The notes: generated from the sequence alone by a model not told the origin. 64,000 nucleotides of DNA from Micractinium sp. NFX-FRZ (GCA_029339195.1 JAPTJF010000086.1:63743-127742); one strand, 5' to 3'. Positions 35,879 through 48,448 are shown, numbered from the stretch's first letter. A program made the numbers and translations.

Positions 35879-37508
35879 CGCTGTGCAGGACGCAGCTCAA
35901 AAGCGGCTGCTCTTCCGGCGCGATAGGCAAGCACCCGTGATTACCACCAAAAGCTGCGAATGGCACAGCCGCTGAAGAACCGGCATGCAAGAAGAAGGAC
36001 GGGCGGCGCTGGGCCGCCACGCTCTGCCGTCCTTGACGCCATCACCTTTGTCTGCTGATGTGCACGAGTTGCCCTCTTCCCCTTTCAGAAATTGCTCAAG
36101 GACAGTGAAGGCTTTCTCTCTTACACACAGAAGTCGCGAGGCATTGCTGCTCTCCATTTGGCAAGCAGGCACCAAAGCAGGTGGGGTGGGCGGCGGGGAA
36201 GCCGGGCGGGGGGGTGTCAGTCCCCCCGCCGCGGCGTGCCGAGGACGTGGGTGGTGAGAGGCAGAGGGGACATGTACAAACCTTAGGGGGACGAATCAAA
36301 TAGGAATCGGTGTGTGTGTGTGGTGGGTGGGTGGGTGGGTGGCACCCATGGAAAAAGTCTGGCCAGGCTCCGAGGGGTTCGGGTTTCTCTGCTGGGAGCT
36401 TTTGTTGAGGCTTGAGGCTGCCCCCACATCATCATCGGGAGGGGGGCGCCGGGGGTTTGGGCAGAGAGGGGCAGGGGTACAGCACTGGCACTGGGGGTCA
36501 CTCGGTAAAGGGGGGAATGAACAGGGTGGCAAGTACACAGGGACGGTGCAGGCAAGGGGGCAGGGGGCGTGCTTGGCCAAGGGGGCGGGCGGGGTTGCGT
36601 GTGGTGTGTGTGTGGGTGGGTGTGTGTGGTGCCAGAGGGGGGTGCAGGCGAGGCTGAACCGCAGTCAGTTATCAATGGTGTATCGCAGGGGGGGCTACCC
36701 AGGCGCACAGGCACGCAGGGTCTCAGGGGTGCGTTAGGTGGGTGTGTTGAGGAGTGTGGAGGGGAGGGGCGGTGAATAGCAGGCACGGCAGGCAGGAGGC
36801 ATGACGTCTGAAGAATACTTTGGGACGGTGCAGTGGGGGATGGTGGGGACACACGCGTGCGGCACGGAGGGCAGTAAGGAGACAGCAGAAGGGTGAAGGG
36901 GTGGCGGCAGCCGGGGCCATGATGGGGCCAGCCTGGCATGCTACATCGTCATCTCAACATATTAAGAATAAAGGCAACTCTGAGTACGGCGGCAGGGGGC
37001 GGCACATGTTGGGTTCGTCTCTGGGGCGCGGCGGCGCGGGGAGGAGGGCGCGCGCCGCGCCCGCTCAGCACGCACAGGCGACATTGGGGACCGATGGATC
37101 GATCGCATGCAATTAGAGGAGGGTCAGGGCTGCAGACGGGCTGCTCTCGCCCTGAGTGGGGGCCCTCTGAGGGGGGGAAATACAGGAGCGGCAGGTGGAA
37201 GAAACGCGGTGCCGGGATGCGCACACACACAGAGCGATGAATGGAGTCAGCTAGGGCCGCGGTGGCGGCGGCGGCTTGGGCAGGGCGGGCGCCAGCCTGT
37301 TGGGCGCGGCTGGGGCGGCCAGCCAAAGGTGGCACCTAGCGCCAAGGCCAGGGCCTACCTACCCAAGCGTGGTTGGCGTGGGGCGTATATGTGCATGCGC
37401 CCGCCCGCAGGCAGGACGGGCGGGCGCGCGTGGGGGGCCAGGCGGGGCGGGCGGGCGGGCCAGCGCCGGCCCAGGTCAAATGATGTTGGTACATGCCGCG
37501 CGCGTCGC
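35879..37508. other. Intergenic region upstream of ELP4 and downstream of the PHT4-type gene
   Basis: 1.6 kb without a supportable gene. It should contain the ELP4 promoter on its left side and the transporter 3' UTR on its right. A GT-rich tract with four GGGT runs lies at 36308-36341. Confidence 0.45.
36308..36341 (+). repeat. GT/GGGT repeat with G-quadruplex potential
   Basis: GTGTGTGTGTG is followed by four consecutive GGGT units, giving runs that fit the G3N1 quadruplex pattern on the + strand. Confidence 0.8.
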
Positions 37509-40500
37509 TCAGCGCTGAGGCTTGGGCAGGCGCGCCGCCGCCTTGGCCGCCAGGCCGCCGCCCTCCTCCTCCTCCCGGGGCGCAAACTGCTCCTCCGAAG
37601 AGGCCCACTGGAGGTATGCCACAGCGCCCACAGCGTACAGCCCCGCCGCCACCTCAAACACCAGCGACCAGTCGTGGGTGGTGTGCAGCACCTGGCCGGT
37701 GGCGTAGATGGAGATGGAGGCCGCCACGCTGGCGAGGCCGTTGGAGAGGCCGTACAGGATACCGCTGTACTGCCAGCTGATGTCCTGGTGGTTACTGCCG
37801 TAGCCGGCGGCGGAGAAGCCGCCCAGGGAGACCCAGGCGGTGACCAGCGCCACGGCGTCGGTCACAGAGGCGGTGCTGCCCTGGCCCTGCAGGGGTGGCG
37901 GGGGCACGGGGGGTGGCGGGGGGGAGGGCAGGGGAGGGGGGTGAGGAGGCGCAGGGGGAGGCCTGGGCGGGCGGTGATGAGGGGGGACTGATGCAGTGCT
38001 GCCCTGGCCGTACTCTGGGGCGGGGCACGTGGGGTGGCGGGGGAGGACAGGGTAGAGTGGGCGGGCGAGGGGCCTAGGGGCAAGAAAAGACAGGTCAGCT
38101 GCAGGCAGGGCGGGCATGGTGCCAGGCGTGGTGCCAGCAGCCCAACAGGCAGCCTGCGGCCTGGCCGCAGTAGTGGCACGCCGCCCAGCTTCTCAGCAAG
38201 ACAAGCACCTGGCCCCTCTCACCTGGTCTGCGGCCAGCTTGATGAGGCAGGCCGCCGGTCCCAGCGAGGCAATGGCCTGCATGAGCTTGCGGGTGCTGGT
38301 CTTGTCCATCACCTGCGGGCAGCGGACATTGAAATCAAGCAAATCAACGACTCGGTCAGTCAACACATCCATTAAGCACTGTAGTGTCCAAGCCCCTCCA
38401 GCTCGCCAGCCGCCCTCACAACATGCCGTTGCGCCAGCACCCAACAGTGCCCCCTGCCCTCCCTGGCCAGACCGGACCAGCCACCCACCTTGTTGTTCAC
38501 GAGACCGTCGGCGATCCAGCCTGCCGCATTGGTGGCGCCCACGGTGACCACAAAGGGCAGCACCGAGTACGCAGAGGAGGCGGCAATGTCAACGCCATAC
38601 ACCTGGTTGTAGAAGGTGGGCAGCCAGCTGCAGCGGGGGAACAGAAGAGGGAGGGAAGAGGGAGACGGGGGTGAGGTGAGGAAGTGAGGTGGATGGATGG
38701 AGGCGAGGGCGGGGCAGGCGCTGGGCTGGCGGGAGGGCAGGAGAGCAGCGAGCGCGGCGCAGGATGGAGAGCAGGCTTCAATGGCTCCCAGCGCTCATAA
38801 TGCACACCCCCTACCCGCAGCAATCCTGCTGCAACCAAGCTTCACTCGCAGCCTCACCTGAATGCGAGCACGTTGCCCACGGACACGGTGCACTGCGCCG
38901 CCACAATGGCCCAGAACGCGCTGTTCCCCGCAAACTTGGCCCACGGCACGTCCTGCAGCCGCAACGGCTGTGCCGCCGCGGCAGGGCTGGCGACTGCCGC
39001 CTCTGCAGCAGCAGGCAGCGCCGCCGCCGCAGGAAGGGCCGCGGCTGGCAGTGCTGTCGCCGCTGCTGCGGCAGCGCCCTGCACGGGCGCGCCCTTCCCT
39101 GCCAGCTCAGCAGCCATGGCGGGGGAGGGGTCGTCGCGCACCAGCGGCTGCCAGCCCAGGAGCCAGACAAAGCCAAGCGACCCGAAGATCCAGAAGACCG
39201 ACTCCCAGCCCAGCTCAGAGATGAGCAGCGGGCACAGCAGGTAGCTGCCGATCGTGCCCAGCTGGTGGCCTGCAGCACAGCACAGCAGAGCACAGCACAG
39301 CGTGGAACAGAAGGGGTGAGGGCCGCATGTGGGGGAGAGAGTGCAGCGTGGGGTAGTGAGCAAGCGAGGTGAGGGGCAGCCGCCCCAGGGGTGCATCAAG
39401 GCGACGATGGGTGGACGCCGGCCACGCCACCATCCTGCCCAGCCGCCATTCCGCACAATAACTTGCATTCAGCAACCCAAAACACCATCCCACCCCACCA
39501 GAGCCAGTAAGGCCCACCCACCAGAGTAGATGAAGGCGAGGGCGCGGGAGCGCTTGCTGTCGGGCACCCACTTGCGCACCAGGTTCTGGATGGAGGGGTA
39601 CGTCACGCCCTCGCCCACACCCATCATCGCGCTGCACAGCATAGCAGGCAGGCAGGGGGATGGGTGAATGGGAGGGCGGGGGCCAGGGCCGGGGCTGGGC
39701 CACGCCGGCTGGGGCGTTGCACACGGTACGCTGCACCCTCCTGCCGGGATCTCTATTCCACGCATGCTTCTCGCGCAGCCGCGCGCACAGGCACACACGC
39801 GCAACGTCAACCAGTCAGCGGGGCCACAGGCGCACACACACACATACCGCACGCCCCCGGCCGCTGCCCGCCCGCCCGCCCGCCTCACCGTGCCAGCATG
39901 AGCTGCCCCAGGTTGCTGCCCGCCGCCTGCGGCGTGGCGATGGTGAACAGGCTCCACAGCACCACGCCGCCGGCCAGCACGTTTTTGGCCGAGTAGCGGG
40001 TGGCCAGGAAGCCGCCGCACAGGTTGGTGACCATGTAGCCGACAAAGAAGGCTGAGGAGACGACGCCCTTTGTGGAGTCGTCCCAATGGAACTGCTCGCT
40101 CATGGGCAGGATGGCCACGCTCATGGCGGCGCGGTCGATGGAGCAGATGAAGGAGACGGCGGTGGCCTGCAGGGGGGACGGGGGCACGGCACAGCGCAGC
40201 ACAGCAGGGGTTACGAACGATGGCAGGGGGGAGGGGCGGGCGGGCCGGGGGACGGCGGTGGCCTGTGCACGTTGAAGAGGTGCGGAAGCGGGTGCTGCTT
40301 GTGTGGAGGCCAGGAGGGTGCGGCACACCACGTGCTAAGTACTGCTGCTACCAACAATCAGTGTGTAGTGGCACCCGACAGCGGCAGCAGGCGGGCAGCA
40401 CACCCATGGTCGCCCCCGCGCCCCACTCCCAGTCCGCACGCTCACCAGCAGCACCAGTGTCAGTGCTTCCTGGCTCATCGACACCTCCTGCTCCTGCCCC

Positions 40501-40994
40501 TGCCTCCCCTGCTGCTGGCGCTGCTGCTGGCGGCGGTACAGCGCCAGCTGGCGCGTGAGCGCGCGCGGGAGCGGCAGCAGGTGTGGCAGGCCCATGGGGC
40601 CGGCGCGCCGCCGCCGCTCTGCCGCCTGCTGGTCCACCGCTGCAGTGGCGGCGTCTGCAAAAGCTTGTCCATAGCGCTCCTCCAGCTGCTGGCGGGGCAG
40701 GGCCACGGCGCTGAGGGCGAGCGAGCGCAGCGCCGGGATGCTGTGCAGCGTGGTTGAGGCGCCAGCCAGGCGCGACGCCGAGGCGCGGTGCTCGGGCAGG
40801 GCGGAGGCTGGCGCCGGGGCGTGCTGGTGAGGCTGGTGTGCGCGGTTGGCGTGGCGGGGGCGCTGCGGCGTGCGCTCTGCACCAGCGCCGGCGGCAGTCA
40901 CGTAGAGCGGCACCCGGCGCGGCGCCGGCCGGCGGCTGCCAGTGCCGCTGGGCGCAAGGCTGCTGCTGCCTCCCAAGCCACGAACGCACTGCAT
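37509..40994 (-). CDS. PHT4/SLC17-type anion (phosphate) transporter, plastid type
   Basis: A 7-exon model gives 651 aa: 40994-40446, 40166-39889, 39631-39522, 39269-38858, 38627-38489, 38312-38223, 37886-37509. Residues 1 to about 170 are basic and Ala/Arg/Gln-rich, starting MQCVRGLGGSSSLAPSGTG, compatible with a long plastid transit region. Major-facilitator segments follow: FICSIDRAAMSVAILPMSEQ, SSAFFVGYMVTNLCGGFLAT, NVLAGGVVLWSLFTIATP, GEGVTYPSIQNLVRKWVP with RSRALAFIYSG, GTIGSYLLCPLLI, SVFWIFGSLGFVWLLGW, LPTFYNQVYGVDIAASSAY and later helices. These match plant PHT4 (ANTR) proteins, which move phosphate or ascorbate across plastid membranes; the substrate here is not determined. A large Ala-rich loop of about 60 residues lies between helices 6 and 7. 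The C-terminus is acidic then basic. Confidence 0.9.
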
Positions 40995-42635
40995 GGATTG
41001 CAGGGTGGTTGAAAATAACGCGCCAAAGGTCAGGTGCGGGGTGAACAAGGGGGCGACAAGGTGCTGCCCTACGGTCGAAGCAAGGGCTTGGGGGTCGGTG
41101 GAGGTTGCTGCTCTGGCCACTTATGCGCACCTGAAACTTGATCATCGCTTCAAAAAGCGTTTAGACAGCCCAGCGGAGCCTTGCAAGGCCGAGGTGTCCG
41201 TGCCGCCAGCCTCTTTCCCCGAGGGCTGGCGCCGTGCTGATGGGCTGTTTGGGATCGCGGCGTGTGACAGAAGCGGAAAGACGGCCTCTTGAGCAGAGCG
41301 CCGGTGTATCAACGCAACGTCTGTTGGCGCGCAATCTCTGGTTGGTGCGGGCGCTGTGAGGGGTGGGAGGCTCTTGGGAGGCTAGAATAGCAAACCTGAA
41401 AGCAAAGGGGGGCGCTGGGCGGGCTTTAGTGCTTGCTCCATGCACAGCAGCTGGGCGGAGGCTGTCAGACTGAAGGCAGAGGCCACGCGTGCAGGCACAG
41501 CTGGCGTCGTGCGCCCACCTTCTGCGTGTCGATTCGGAACGCGGAGTCTACCGCGGCGTTTCTGAGGGGGCCCAGGCATCCTGCGCTGTGCTGCTAGGCA
41601 CAGTCAAACCTGCTGTTCCAACATGCTGGCTGTGATAGGCATGCAGCCGGTACCAAAACCAGGACTTGGTTGATGAGCAGTTATAGCAGTGAGGCCCTGT
41701 TCAGGACACCGTGTGGTCACCGCGTGTCACCACGCCTCAAGAAAACCTGTTAGTACCGGCTCCACTGTACCGCTGCCGCGCTTGCATCGCACCTTTACGG
41801 GCGGTAGACCGGCAGAGCCCTGGCCGCTCTACCACCCAGCACTGCATGCCCACCACCGATCATGGCTGGAGAGAGAGACCCAGCTGGCCAACCAAGCTGG
41901 GCTCACTGCAGGTGCTGCCCTGCCCGCCTTGCGGCCTTGATGCAAAGTCAGATGCTGCACAGCGGCGCCTGACGGCGGTATGCACCCGCCTGGGACGGCC
42001 TACACGCTGTGGAAGGGTCTTGCCAGGGCTGGACAGCACATGTGTGGCACTTGCACTAAGATGAGGTGTTACAAGGTGACGTGTCGGCTGCCTTGATGAG
42101 CCAGCAGGCACGCAGCATGCGGCCTGCTGGCACTGCTTGGCGGCGGCGCGCCTGCTGGGGCCAGTCTTCAATGCCGCGAGAGACCGCCATCCGCCCAAAC
42201 TAGTAACCCACCAAATTTAGTGTAGAAAAGCCGTTTTGTCAACCAAACCACCGGGTGTCGAGCATAGGGTGAGCGAGCGCCGACTTGCGGCGACTCCGAA
42301 GCAGGGTTGCGCTCTGCTGCCTGCCTTGTGTAACGGCCTGTAAGTTGCTAGCTTCGGGGCTATAGGCAGAGCCCCGCCCCGCCCCGCCCCAGAGTTACCG
42401 GCGGCGGTGTGAGCAGCGGCGGCGGTGGCCTTAGCCCTGCCCCGCCCCGCCCCAGAGCTTTTAGCACATCCGGCGGCGGTGTGAGCAGGCACTGCCTGGC
42501 AGGGTTGGCAGCGGCGGCGCCCGCCTTGATACTTGTTCAATCTGCCATGGCTCAACCAAACAGAACAACGTAGATATGACGAAGTAAAGTAACTCCGCTC
42601 CTGCTCTCCCTCCTCTTCCAGCAGCAGCAGCAGCA
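40995..42635. promoter_or_regulatory. Divergent intergenic region between the PHT4-type and YciI-like genes
   Basis: 1.64 kb between two start codons. It holds direct repeats of the cluster GCCCCGCCCCGCCCCAGAG near 42371 and 42437, each followed by GCGGCGGTGTGAGCAG, so a unit of about 65-75 bp is duplicated just upstream of the YciI-like gene. No gene is supported. Confidence 0.5.
42371..42500 (+). repeat. Two-copy direct repeat upstream of the YciI-like gene
   Basis: Copies starting at about 42371 and 42437 share CCCCGCCCCGCCCCAGAG, then GGCGGCGGTGTGAGCAG, offset by about 66 bp. They lie 140-260 bp before the start codon. Confidence 0.75.
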
Positions 42636-44319
42636 ATGGCAGCAGCAGCGGCGCGGCTGTGCCTCCGCCAGGGGCGCGCACAGGCGGGCCTGGCCCTGCG
42701 GCACCGCCCATGTGCTGCGGTGGCCCCGCCGCTCGTCAGGGGGCGCACGGCTGCCGTGCGGGCACACGCCTCTGCCGCAGCAGAGCAGCCAGAGTACCTG
42801 GTCCTGGATTACGACTACACCCGTGAGTCAAACTGATTGCAGGCGTGTGTTCCGGCATGCTCAATACTGCCGCCTGGAAGGAGCAATGTGATGTTTAAAT
42901 GAGTCAGTCAAGTCACTCGGTTGATCAGTTGTTCAGTTCACTTCCCAAGTCAAGTGGGCGCCGTCCGTTTGGTCGCTGCAACGGCTGTCGTAAGCTCACC
43001 AAATCAATGGCGTGCAGACCACGATGCCGAGCTGCTGGCCAAGCGGGCGCCCTACCTGGAAGAGCACCTGCGCAAGTGCCGGCAGAAGGTGAGGCGTGGG
43101 GGGCGCATCTCAGCACCCGCTTGACCGTCACCTCCCTGCCCCTGCCCCTCGCTGTGCAGGCAGCCGAGGGGAAGCTGCCGCCGTGCGGGGGCGCAACTTG
43201 GTGCCCGCCTGATATTCGCCCCCCTGCCCCTGGCTGTGCAGGCAGCCGAGGGGAAACTGCTGCTGTGGGGGGCGGTGGGCACTCCCATCACCTCAGGTGC
43301 CCGCTCATTGATCAGTACATCTGAGGCAACAAAGGCAGCGAGATGCAGTTGGGATGCGCAGGGAAGTGTAACCGTTGCGCCTGGTCCCAGAGCTTGCGCT
43401 TATGATGCCTTGCAAGCGCAACGCTGCATGCCGCTGGCGGCACTTTGCACTGCGTGCCGCTGGGCTGGCGCGTCCGTGCGTGCCGCCCACCTCAGGGCAG
43501 ACCCAAATAAGGACCGCAGATCTAGGTCCTGACTGCAAAGGCTTCCTTGGGAGCACAGCTGACTGATCCCAACCACACCCACACCCTCACCCCCTTTCCC
43601 AGGCATGCTGATCTGGCGCAATGCTGACGCAGCAGAGGTGGCCGAGTTTGTGAAGCAAGACCCGGTGAGCTGAGGTGGCATGCGTGCTGAGCTGGCAGGG
43701 GCGCTGACGTGGCAGGGGTAGGCCAAACTTCTGCCAAGGATGACCGCCACGCCCGCCTGCCCTGCCGCATCTTCGTGCCTCACCGCACAGCAAGGTGACC
43801 GCTCCCCTCCCCTCCCACCCACACGGCACTCTCGCACCCACTTGCAAGAGCAGTTTGTGACAAACGGACTGGTGCGCCATTGGTGAGCTCCAGCTTGAGT
43901 CTATCCCGTTCTACCCTGCCACTACCCAGCCGCCCTAGCAAGCGCCTGCCGGTCAGCCAGCCAGCCGCCAAGCCTCCCGGCTAGGCTGCGTTGGCCACCC
44001 GGCCACCCAGTCGCCAACCGCCGTGATGCAGTGCAGCCGGCTGCCTGCCCATTCGTGCAAGGGCAGGCGCAGCACACACGTTCAGCACGGTTGTATTGAA
44101 GGCGGCCCTGGCCGCCTGCCTTGCCAGCGTTGGCAAGGCACGCTCCTGGGCATTGCCGCGCACGCTGCAGGGCATGGGTGCGCGCACTGGGGGCCCCCAG
44201 CCCTCACGCCCCTGCCTGTCTAACACACGCCCCTGCCTGTCAAACATGTGCAGCCCCCTTGTCCCCCCACCCACAGGACTGTCCGCCCCTTCCACGTACA
44301 CGTCATCGACCAAGAGTAG
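42636..44319 (+). CDS. YciI-like (YCII-related) protein, plastid-targeted
   Basis: A 6-exon model gives 148 aa: 42636-42822, 43018-43088, 43242-43296, 43603-43664, 43854-43882, 44277-44319. All phases close. The first 45 or so residues (MAAAAARLCLRQGRAQAGLA and on) are a typical plastid transit peptide. The mature part has the YCII order: YLVLDYDYTHHDAELLAKRA, RAPYLEEHLRK, GKLLLWGAVGTP, GMLIWRNADAAEVAEFV, KQDPFVTNGLVRHWTVRPF. The conserved His and Asp of the fold are visible (HHD near the start, QDP). YciI proteins are small ferredoxin-like-fold proteins of uncertain, possibly lyase-like function. Intron 2 contains a near-perfect decoy of the exon 3 acceptor. Confidence 0.87.
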
Positions 44320-44504
44320 GAGCGAGGGTGAAGATGAGGGCCACCCCAGCAGAGGTGAAACATGAGCCTTCTGCCGCAGCTTGCCGCTGTTCAATGGCAG
44401 ACCGCAAACGCCGCTTGTCCCGGCTGCAACTCGCTGCCGTGGACGCACAGGGTTGACCTGATCCATGGTGGAAACCCTCTGCAACACTCCCAAACAATCC
44501 ATGC

Positions 44505-44509
44505 TGTAA
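44505..44509 (+). promoter_or_regulatory. TGTAA poly(A) signal of the YciI-like gene
   Basis: It lies 185 nt after the stop codon. Confidence 0.5.
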
Positions 44510-45681
44510 ACCCACCACAAAAGTCCCAACACATAAACTCCAATAAAACACTGAAACCCCAACACCTACAGCCAGGCAGCTCCTTGCCGGCTGTCCCTCG
44601 TGGCACAGCCCCTGCTGCCGCTGGCGGTGTGCAGCCCTGCACCCAGGCTTCAGTAGTGTGCAGTCCTATGCCCAGCCTGCTATAGTGTGCCGGTGCGACA
44701 CCCAGGCCGCTTCGGTCACCTTGAGGCAACCAGCTTACAGCACAGCTTGCTGTGGCTTGATGGGATGACGCGGTGAGACAACGCCGTTGCACAGGCACAA
44801 GGCCAGGCTTTGCACGATCGGATGGCACGAAAAATCCACGCCCTTGTGCGGGGCAAAAGGCCGGGCGAAGGAGGAAGAGAGAGTGGGGCGACCAGGATTG
44901 GGGCGGGGGACATGCAAGCATATGAGATGGGTCGTAGCGACATGAATGGATCGAGCATGGGCACAGCATCAAACAGGGGGGAGGTGGGCGGGCGCTGGGG
45001 AGGAAAGCGGGCCCAGCGGGGCGCCGAAAAGGAGGGTAGGTAGTGGGCTGCTGCCACACAACAAGTGCAGAGAAACAGTGGGGATACACTTGGGTGGCTG
45101 GCAGGCTGAGCACACTCGGGGGCAAGGCAGGTATGTCGGCTGGGTATGATTAAAAAGGAATGGCTTGGCGTTCAAAGAATGAAAGGGGGTGGGGTCTGAA
45201 AGGGGCTGGGTCAGTGGCCGCTGCAAGCGGGGGCGGGGTGGTGGGCGCCAGATGCGCCAGGCTGGCACGAGGGCTGGAGGAAAGGATGGGGAGAGAGAGC
45301 AGTGACAGGGTGTTGCTTCAGTGCGGCACTGGCAAAAGAAAAGGTCGACTGGGCCGGGGCGAAAAAGAAAAAAACATCGGCACGTGGGGTGGCGTGCGAA
45401 CACGCACGCAGTGGAACAACAATTCGGGGGCCCGCTTGCGTGGGCGGGAGGGCGCGCTTGGGCTGGCAGGCAAAGTGGCTCTCAACATGGCCAGGCCTGC
45501 TGCGGACGCAACACAGCCGCGGACAAAGCGGCTGCGTGTACAAGCAAAAAATGGGGGGTAGTGCTCTGGCTCTGGAGCACAGGGGGTGGTGTGCTGGCTG
45601 GTTGTCTGGGGACAGCACAAGCGCATGTGCAGTCATCGGTCCCTCTTTGGCTGTCATCCTCAACACTCCTAAGCTATTGCT
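44510..45681. other. Convergent intergenic region
   Basis: 1.17 kb between the YciI-like gene (+) and the Gln-rich gene (-). It includes short direct repeats of GTGTGCAGTCCTATGCCCAG type at 44628-44700. No coding exon is supported. Confidence 0.4.
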
Positions 45682-47448
45682 TTACTCTTCCATGCTGTCA
45701 CTGCTGTCACTGCTGCTGCTGCTGCTGCTGCTGCTGCCGCTGCTGCCGCTGTAAGCAAAGGCCGCCGCGGCTGCGCCCAGAAAATTTACGGGCAGCGACG
45801 GCTCGCGCTGCCGGCGGGACAGCAGGAGCTGATCGGGGCGTGCAGCGCCGCCTGCTGCGGCCGCGGCGGCTGCCATGGCTGCATCAAATGCGGTGGCCAG
45901 CTGGCGGAGTGACTCCTCGGCTCCCGCTGGCGGGCTGCAGTGGAACTCATCTGTGGCCATGGGCGCTACCCCTGCATGGGGACAGGAAGACGGGGAGGTG
46001 GGCAGGCACTGCGGTCAGATCAGAGTGCGGTGAGAAGAGAGCGCAGTGCACGAGGGGGAGTGGGCATGCGGCTGCACGCTGGGGGGTGGGGTGCTAGCTT
46101 GCACTCTCCTTGGGGGCCAGGCGGGGGCGCGCCAGGCGGTGTGGTACTGCAAGCACAGCTTCCGCGCACCTTCCAGCCACTGCTGCTGCCTGAGGGGCAT
46201 GTGGGCCATGTGGGCGCCTCCCGCAGGGCTCAGGCACAGCTGGGGCCACGCGCACACTGGCGCGTAACGTGCGCGCCTCTGGGCCCCACCTGCGGCTTGC
46301 GGCGCCGGGTGCTCGCCGCCAGCTGGCGGGCGCTTGTTGGGACGCCGCCCCGCCTCGTGCTCCTGCGACAGGGAAGGATGGAGGCAGGAGGGCGGGGTGT
46401 GAGCAACTCTCGCCACTTTTCAAAGGCAGCGGCAAGCCAAGCGGGGCGGGCAGGGTGCACGCAGGCAGCAGCAACAGGCGGCACCCTGCAAACGCGCCAT
46501 GCCAGCTCAGCGCCACGTCCTCACCTGCAGATGCTGCTGCTGCTGCTGCCAATGGATGGCACTGCTGCCGTTGACGATGCCGTCCCGAATTGGCTGGTGC
46601 TGAGAGTGGTGCTGCAGCTGAGAGTGGTGCCGTTGCGACCCTGGCAGTGCCAAGCCGCTGTATTGCACCCAGGCTGCGTGCAGATGCTGCTGCTGCGCGT
46701 GCGCTGACTGATGCGACGACAGGCACAGCCCTGGCTTGCGCACGGCACAGGGCAGCGGCGCGGGGAGCGTAGGGCGGCACGCCTGCCCTACTGCTGCTGC
46801 TGCTGGTGCGTGGCCTGTACTGCCTCCCACCGGCCCCACCGTTGCGCCGGTCTGCTGCAGCTGCTGCTGCTGCCGCTGCGCTGCTCCCTCCTCCCGATCC
46901 CCATGCGCGCCATCTGCGCTGCGCATCGCTGCCGCTGCGGCAGCGGCAAACGGCCAGGGGCAGGTGGGCCCCGACGGGTGCTCCGCCTCCTCGTGCATTT
47001 CGGGGATGGTGGGCAGGGTCTGCTGCGGCGTGAGCGCCGGCTGCCCTCGCTGAGGGTAGGCTGGAGGCGAGGTGCTTGCCATGGTGGGCTGCGTGGGGGT
47101 GATGGGAGAGGTTGCACCCGCCGCCAGTGTGGCGGCAGCGGCGACAGCAGCCAGCGGTGATGCCGCCAGCACCGTCCCGCGTGGCGACGGCGACGGGGAC
47201 TGCAGACGGGCGGGAGGACAGGTTTGGTTGTGTGTCAGATGGCAAACCATTGACATGTGGAGGGTGGCAGGAGGACTAAGGTGGCCCAGAAGACCAGCAG
47301 ACGGGCCCCAGCATATCTGTGGGCCTCTCCCCACCAAGCGCTGAACTGCCAGGGCGCCGCTTTGCACCATCCCCCATCACATCACCTGCTTCTTGCGCGG
47401 GCTGTCGGTCTCGACGCGCACTCGCTTCAAGTTGACGTGATCATTCAT
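45682..47448 (-). CDS. Gln/Ala-rich protein with basic N-terminus and acidic Ser tail (unrecognised)
   Basis: A 4-exon model gives 366 aa: 47448-47386, 47199-46525, 46362-46290, 45971-45682. It starts MNDHVNLKRVRVETDSPRKK, a likely nuclear localisation signal. Residues 22-246 are Pro/Ala/Gln-rich with one ordered-looking patch (TPQQTLPTIPEMHEEAEHP), then EAGRRPNKRPP, then a conserved-looking C-terminal block: TDEFHCSPPAGAEESLRQLA, QLLLSRRQREPSLPVNFLGA. It ends in a Ser/Asp/Glu tail (SSDSSDSMEE). The composition resembles a transcriptional co-regulator, but no DNA-binding domain is visible, so no function is assigned. Exon 3 may be longer: its frame stays open through the following intron. Confidence 0.65.
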
Positions 47449-48448
47449 CGCGCGGGGCAGCAGACCGTCCCGGAAGGGCGGCGCTGCCCAGTGGAAGCCA
47501 GGGCTGGCGAGGGAAGGCGCCGCCAGCGCTTCAGGGAGCCAGCCGGCTTGCTGAAGCCCCGTGCAGGGTTCAAGAAATGTGCAGAACAGCTTGCCGGATA
47601 CAGGGCGTGAGTAAAAAGGGGGCCAGCCGGTGTTGGTGGCTGGTGGAGCATAGCCTTGCTCGGGAGCTGCCGAGCGAACCTGCAGCGATGCTACGACACT
47701 CCTAACGAAATTCTTGAACAAGCAAAGGCTACCGGGCTGCTGGAAGCGCCAATGACCAATGTCGAAACCCCATGGCCGTGCTGCGCGCTGCGCCGGGGTT
47801 TTAGGCTGCGTGCGCCCAGCACCGGAAGGGCTCACAGCTATGCCTGTCGTCGTGGATGACTGTATGGGGTGATTGGATGGCGGAAGCCCCTTGTCCGGTA
47901 TGCTTGGCGCACAAAGGTACCCTGCAAGGCTGCCTTTGAAGAGCGTGCAGCTCTGCGCCGGGGTTCTTACGCTATTTCATGGTCAAAGTGTGGCCACATT
48001 GATGTGGCACACATGTAATTGGCCGCCCGCCGAGTGCAGCGCGGCTGGCGACACTGGGCGGCGGCAGCTGTCCGCGACCCGTGCATATCACAGGGCAGCA
48101 TAGCCCTCATTGCTTCACAACAAATTCCAAGCTGCAGCAGAATCTGGGACATCGTTCACAACGAATGGGACTGTGTGATCTCTGCCGACCCTCCCAGCTG
48201 CTGCGGGAGGTATGTGGTGGGCCAAACCTGTGCACTGACCGACAGCTCACGCACAAGTGAAGCGCTGCGACAGCTCAGCGCCGCCGCTCAACTGCAATTC
48301 AGTCGAGACCCACTCCCTCCCCTTCCTGCATCATCCTTTCCACACATGCACAGTCTTACACTGCTGGGCAGGGAGGAGGACCACACAACGCCGCACACAA
48401 ACGCTGCTGCACCCCTGCCCCAGCCCTGGCCCATGTGTGGGCAGAGGG
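47449..48448. promoter_or_regulatory. Intergenic region between Gln-rich and DnaJ genes
   Basis: About 1 kb that should hold the Gln-rich gene promoter and the DnaJ gene 3' end. A TTACA at 48356-48360 is a TGTAA poly(A) signal for the DnaJ gene, 89 nt after its stop. No gene is supported. Confidence 0.45.

Noticed and set aside
47656..47859. 67-codon plus-strand frame with LEQAKATGLLEAP
   Set aside because: No splice partners, no family motif and no clear poly(A) signal; treated as chance in the Gln-rich gene upstream region.
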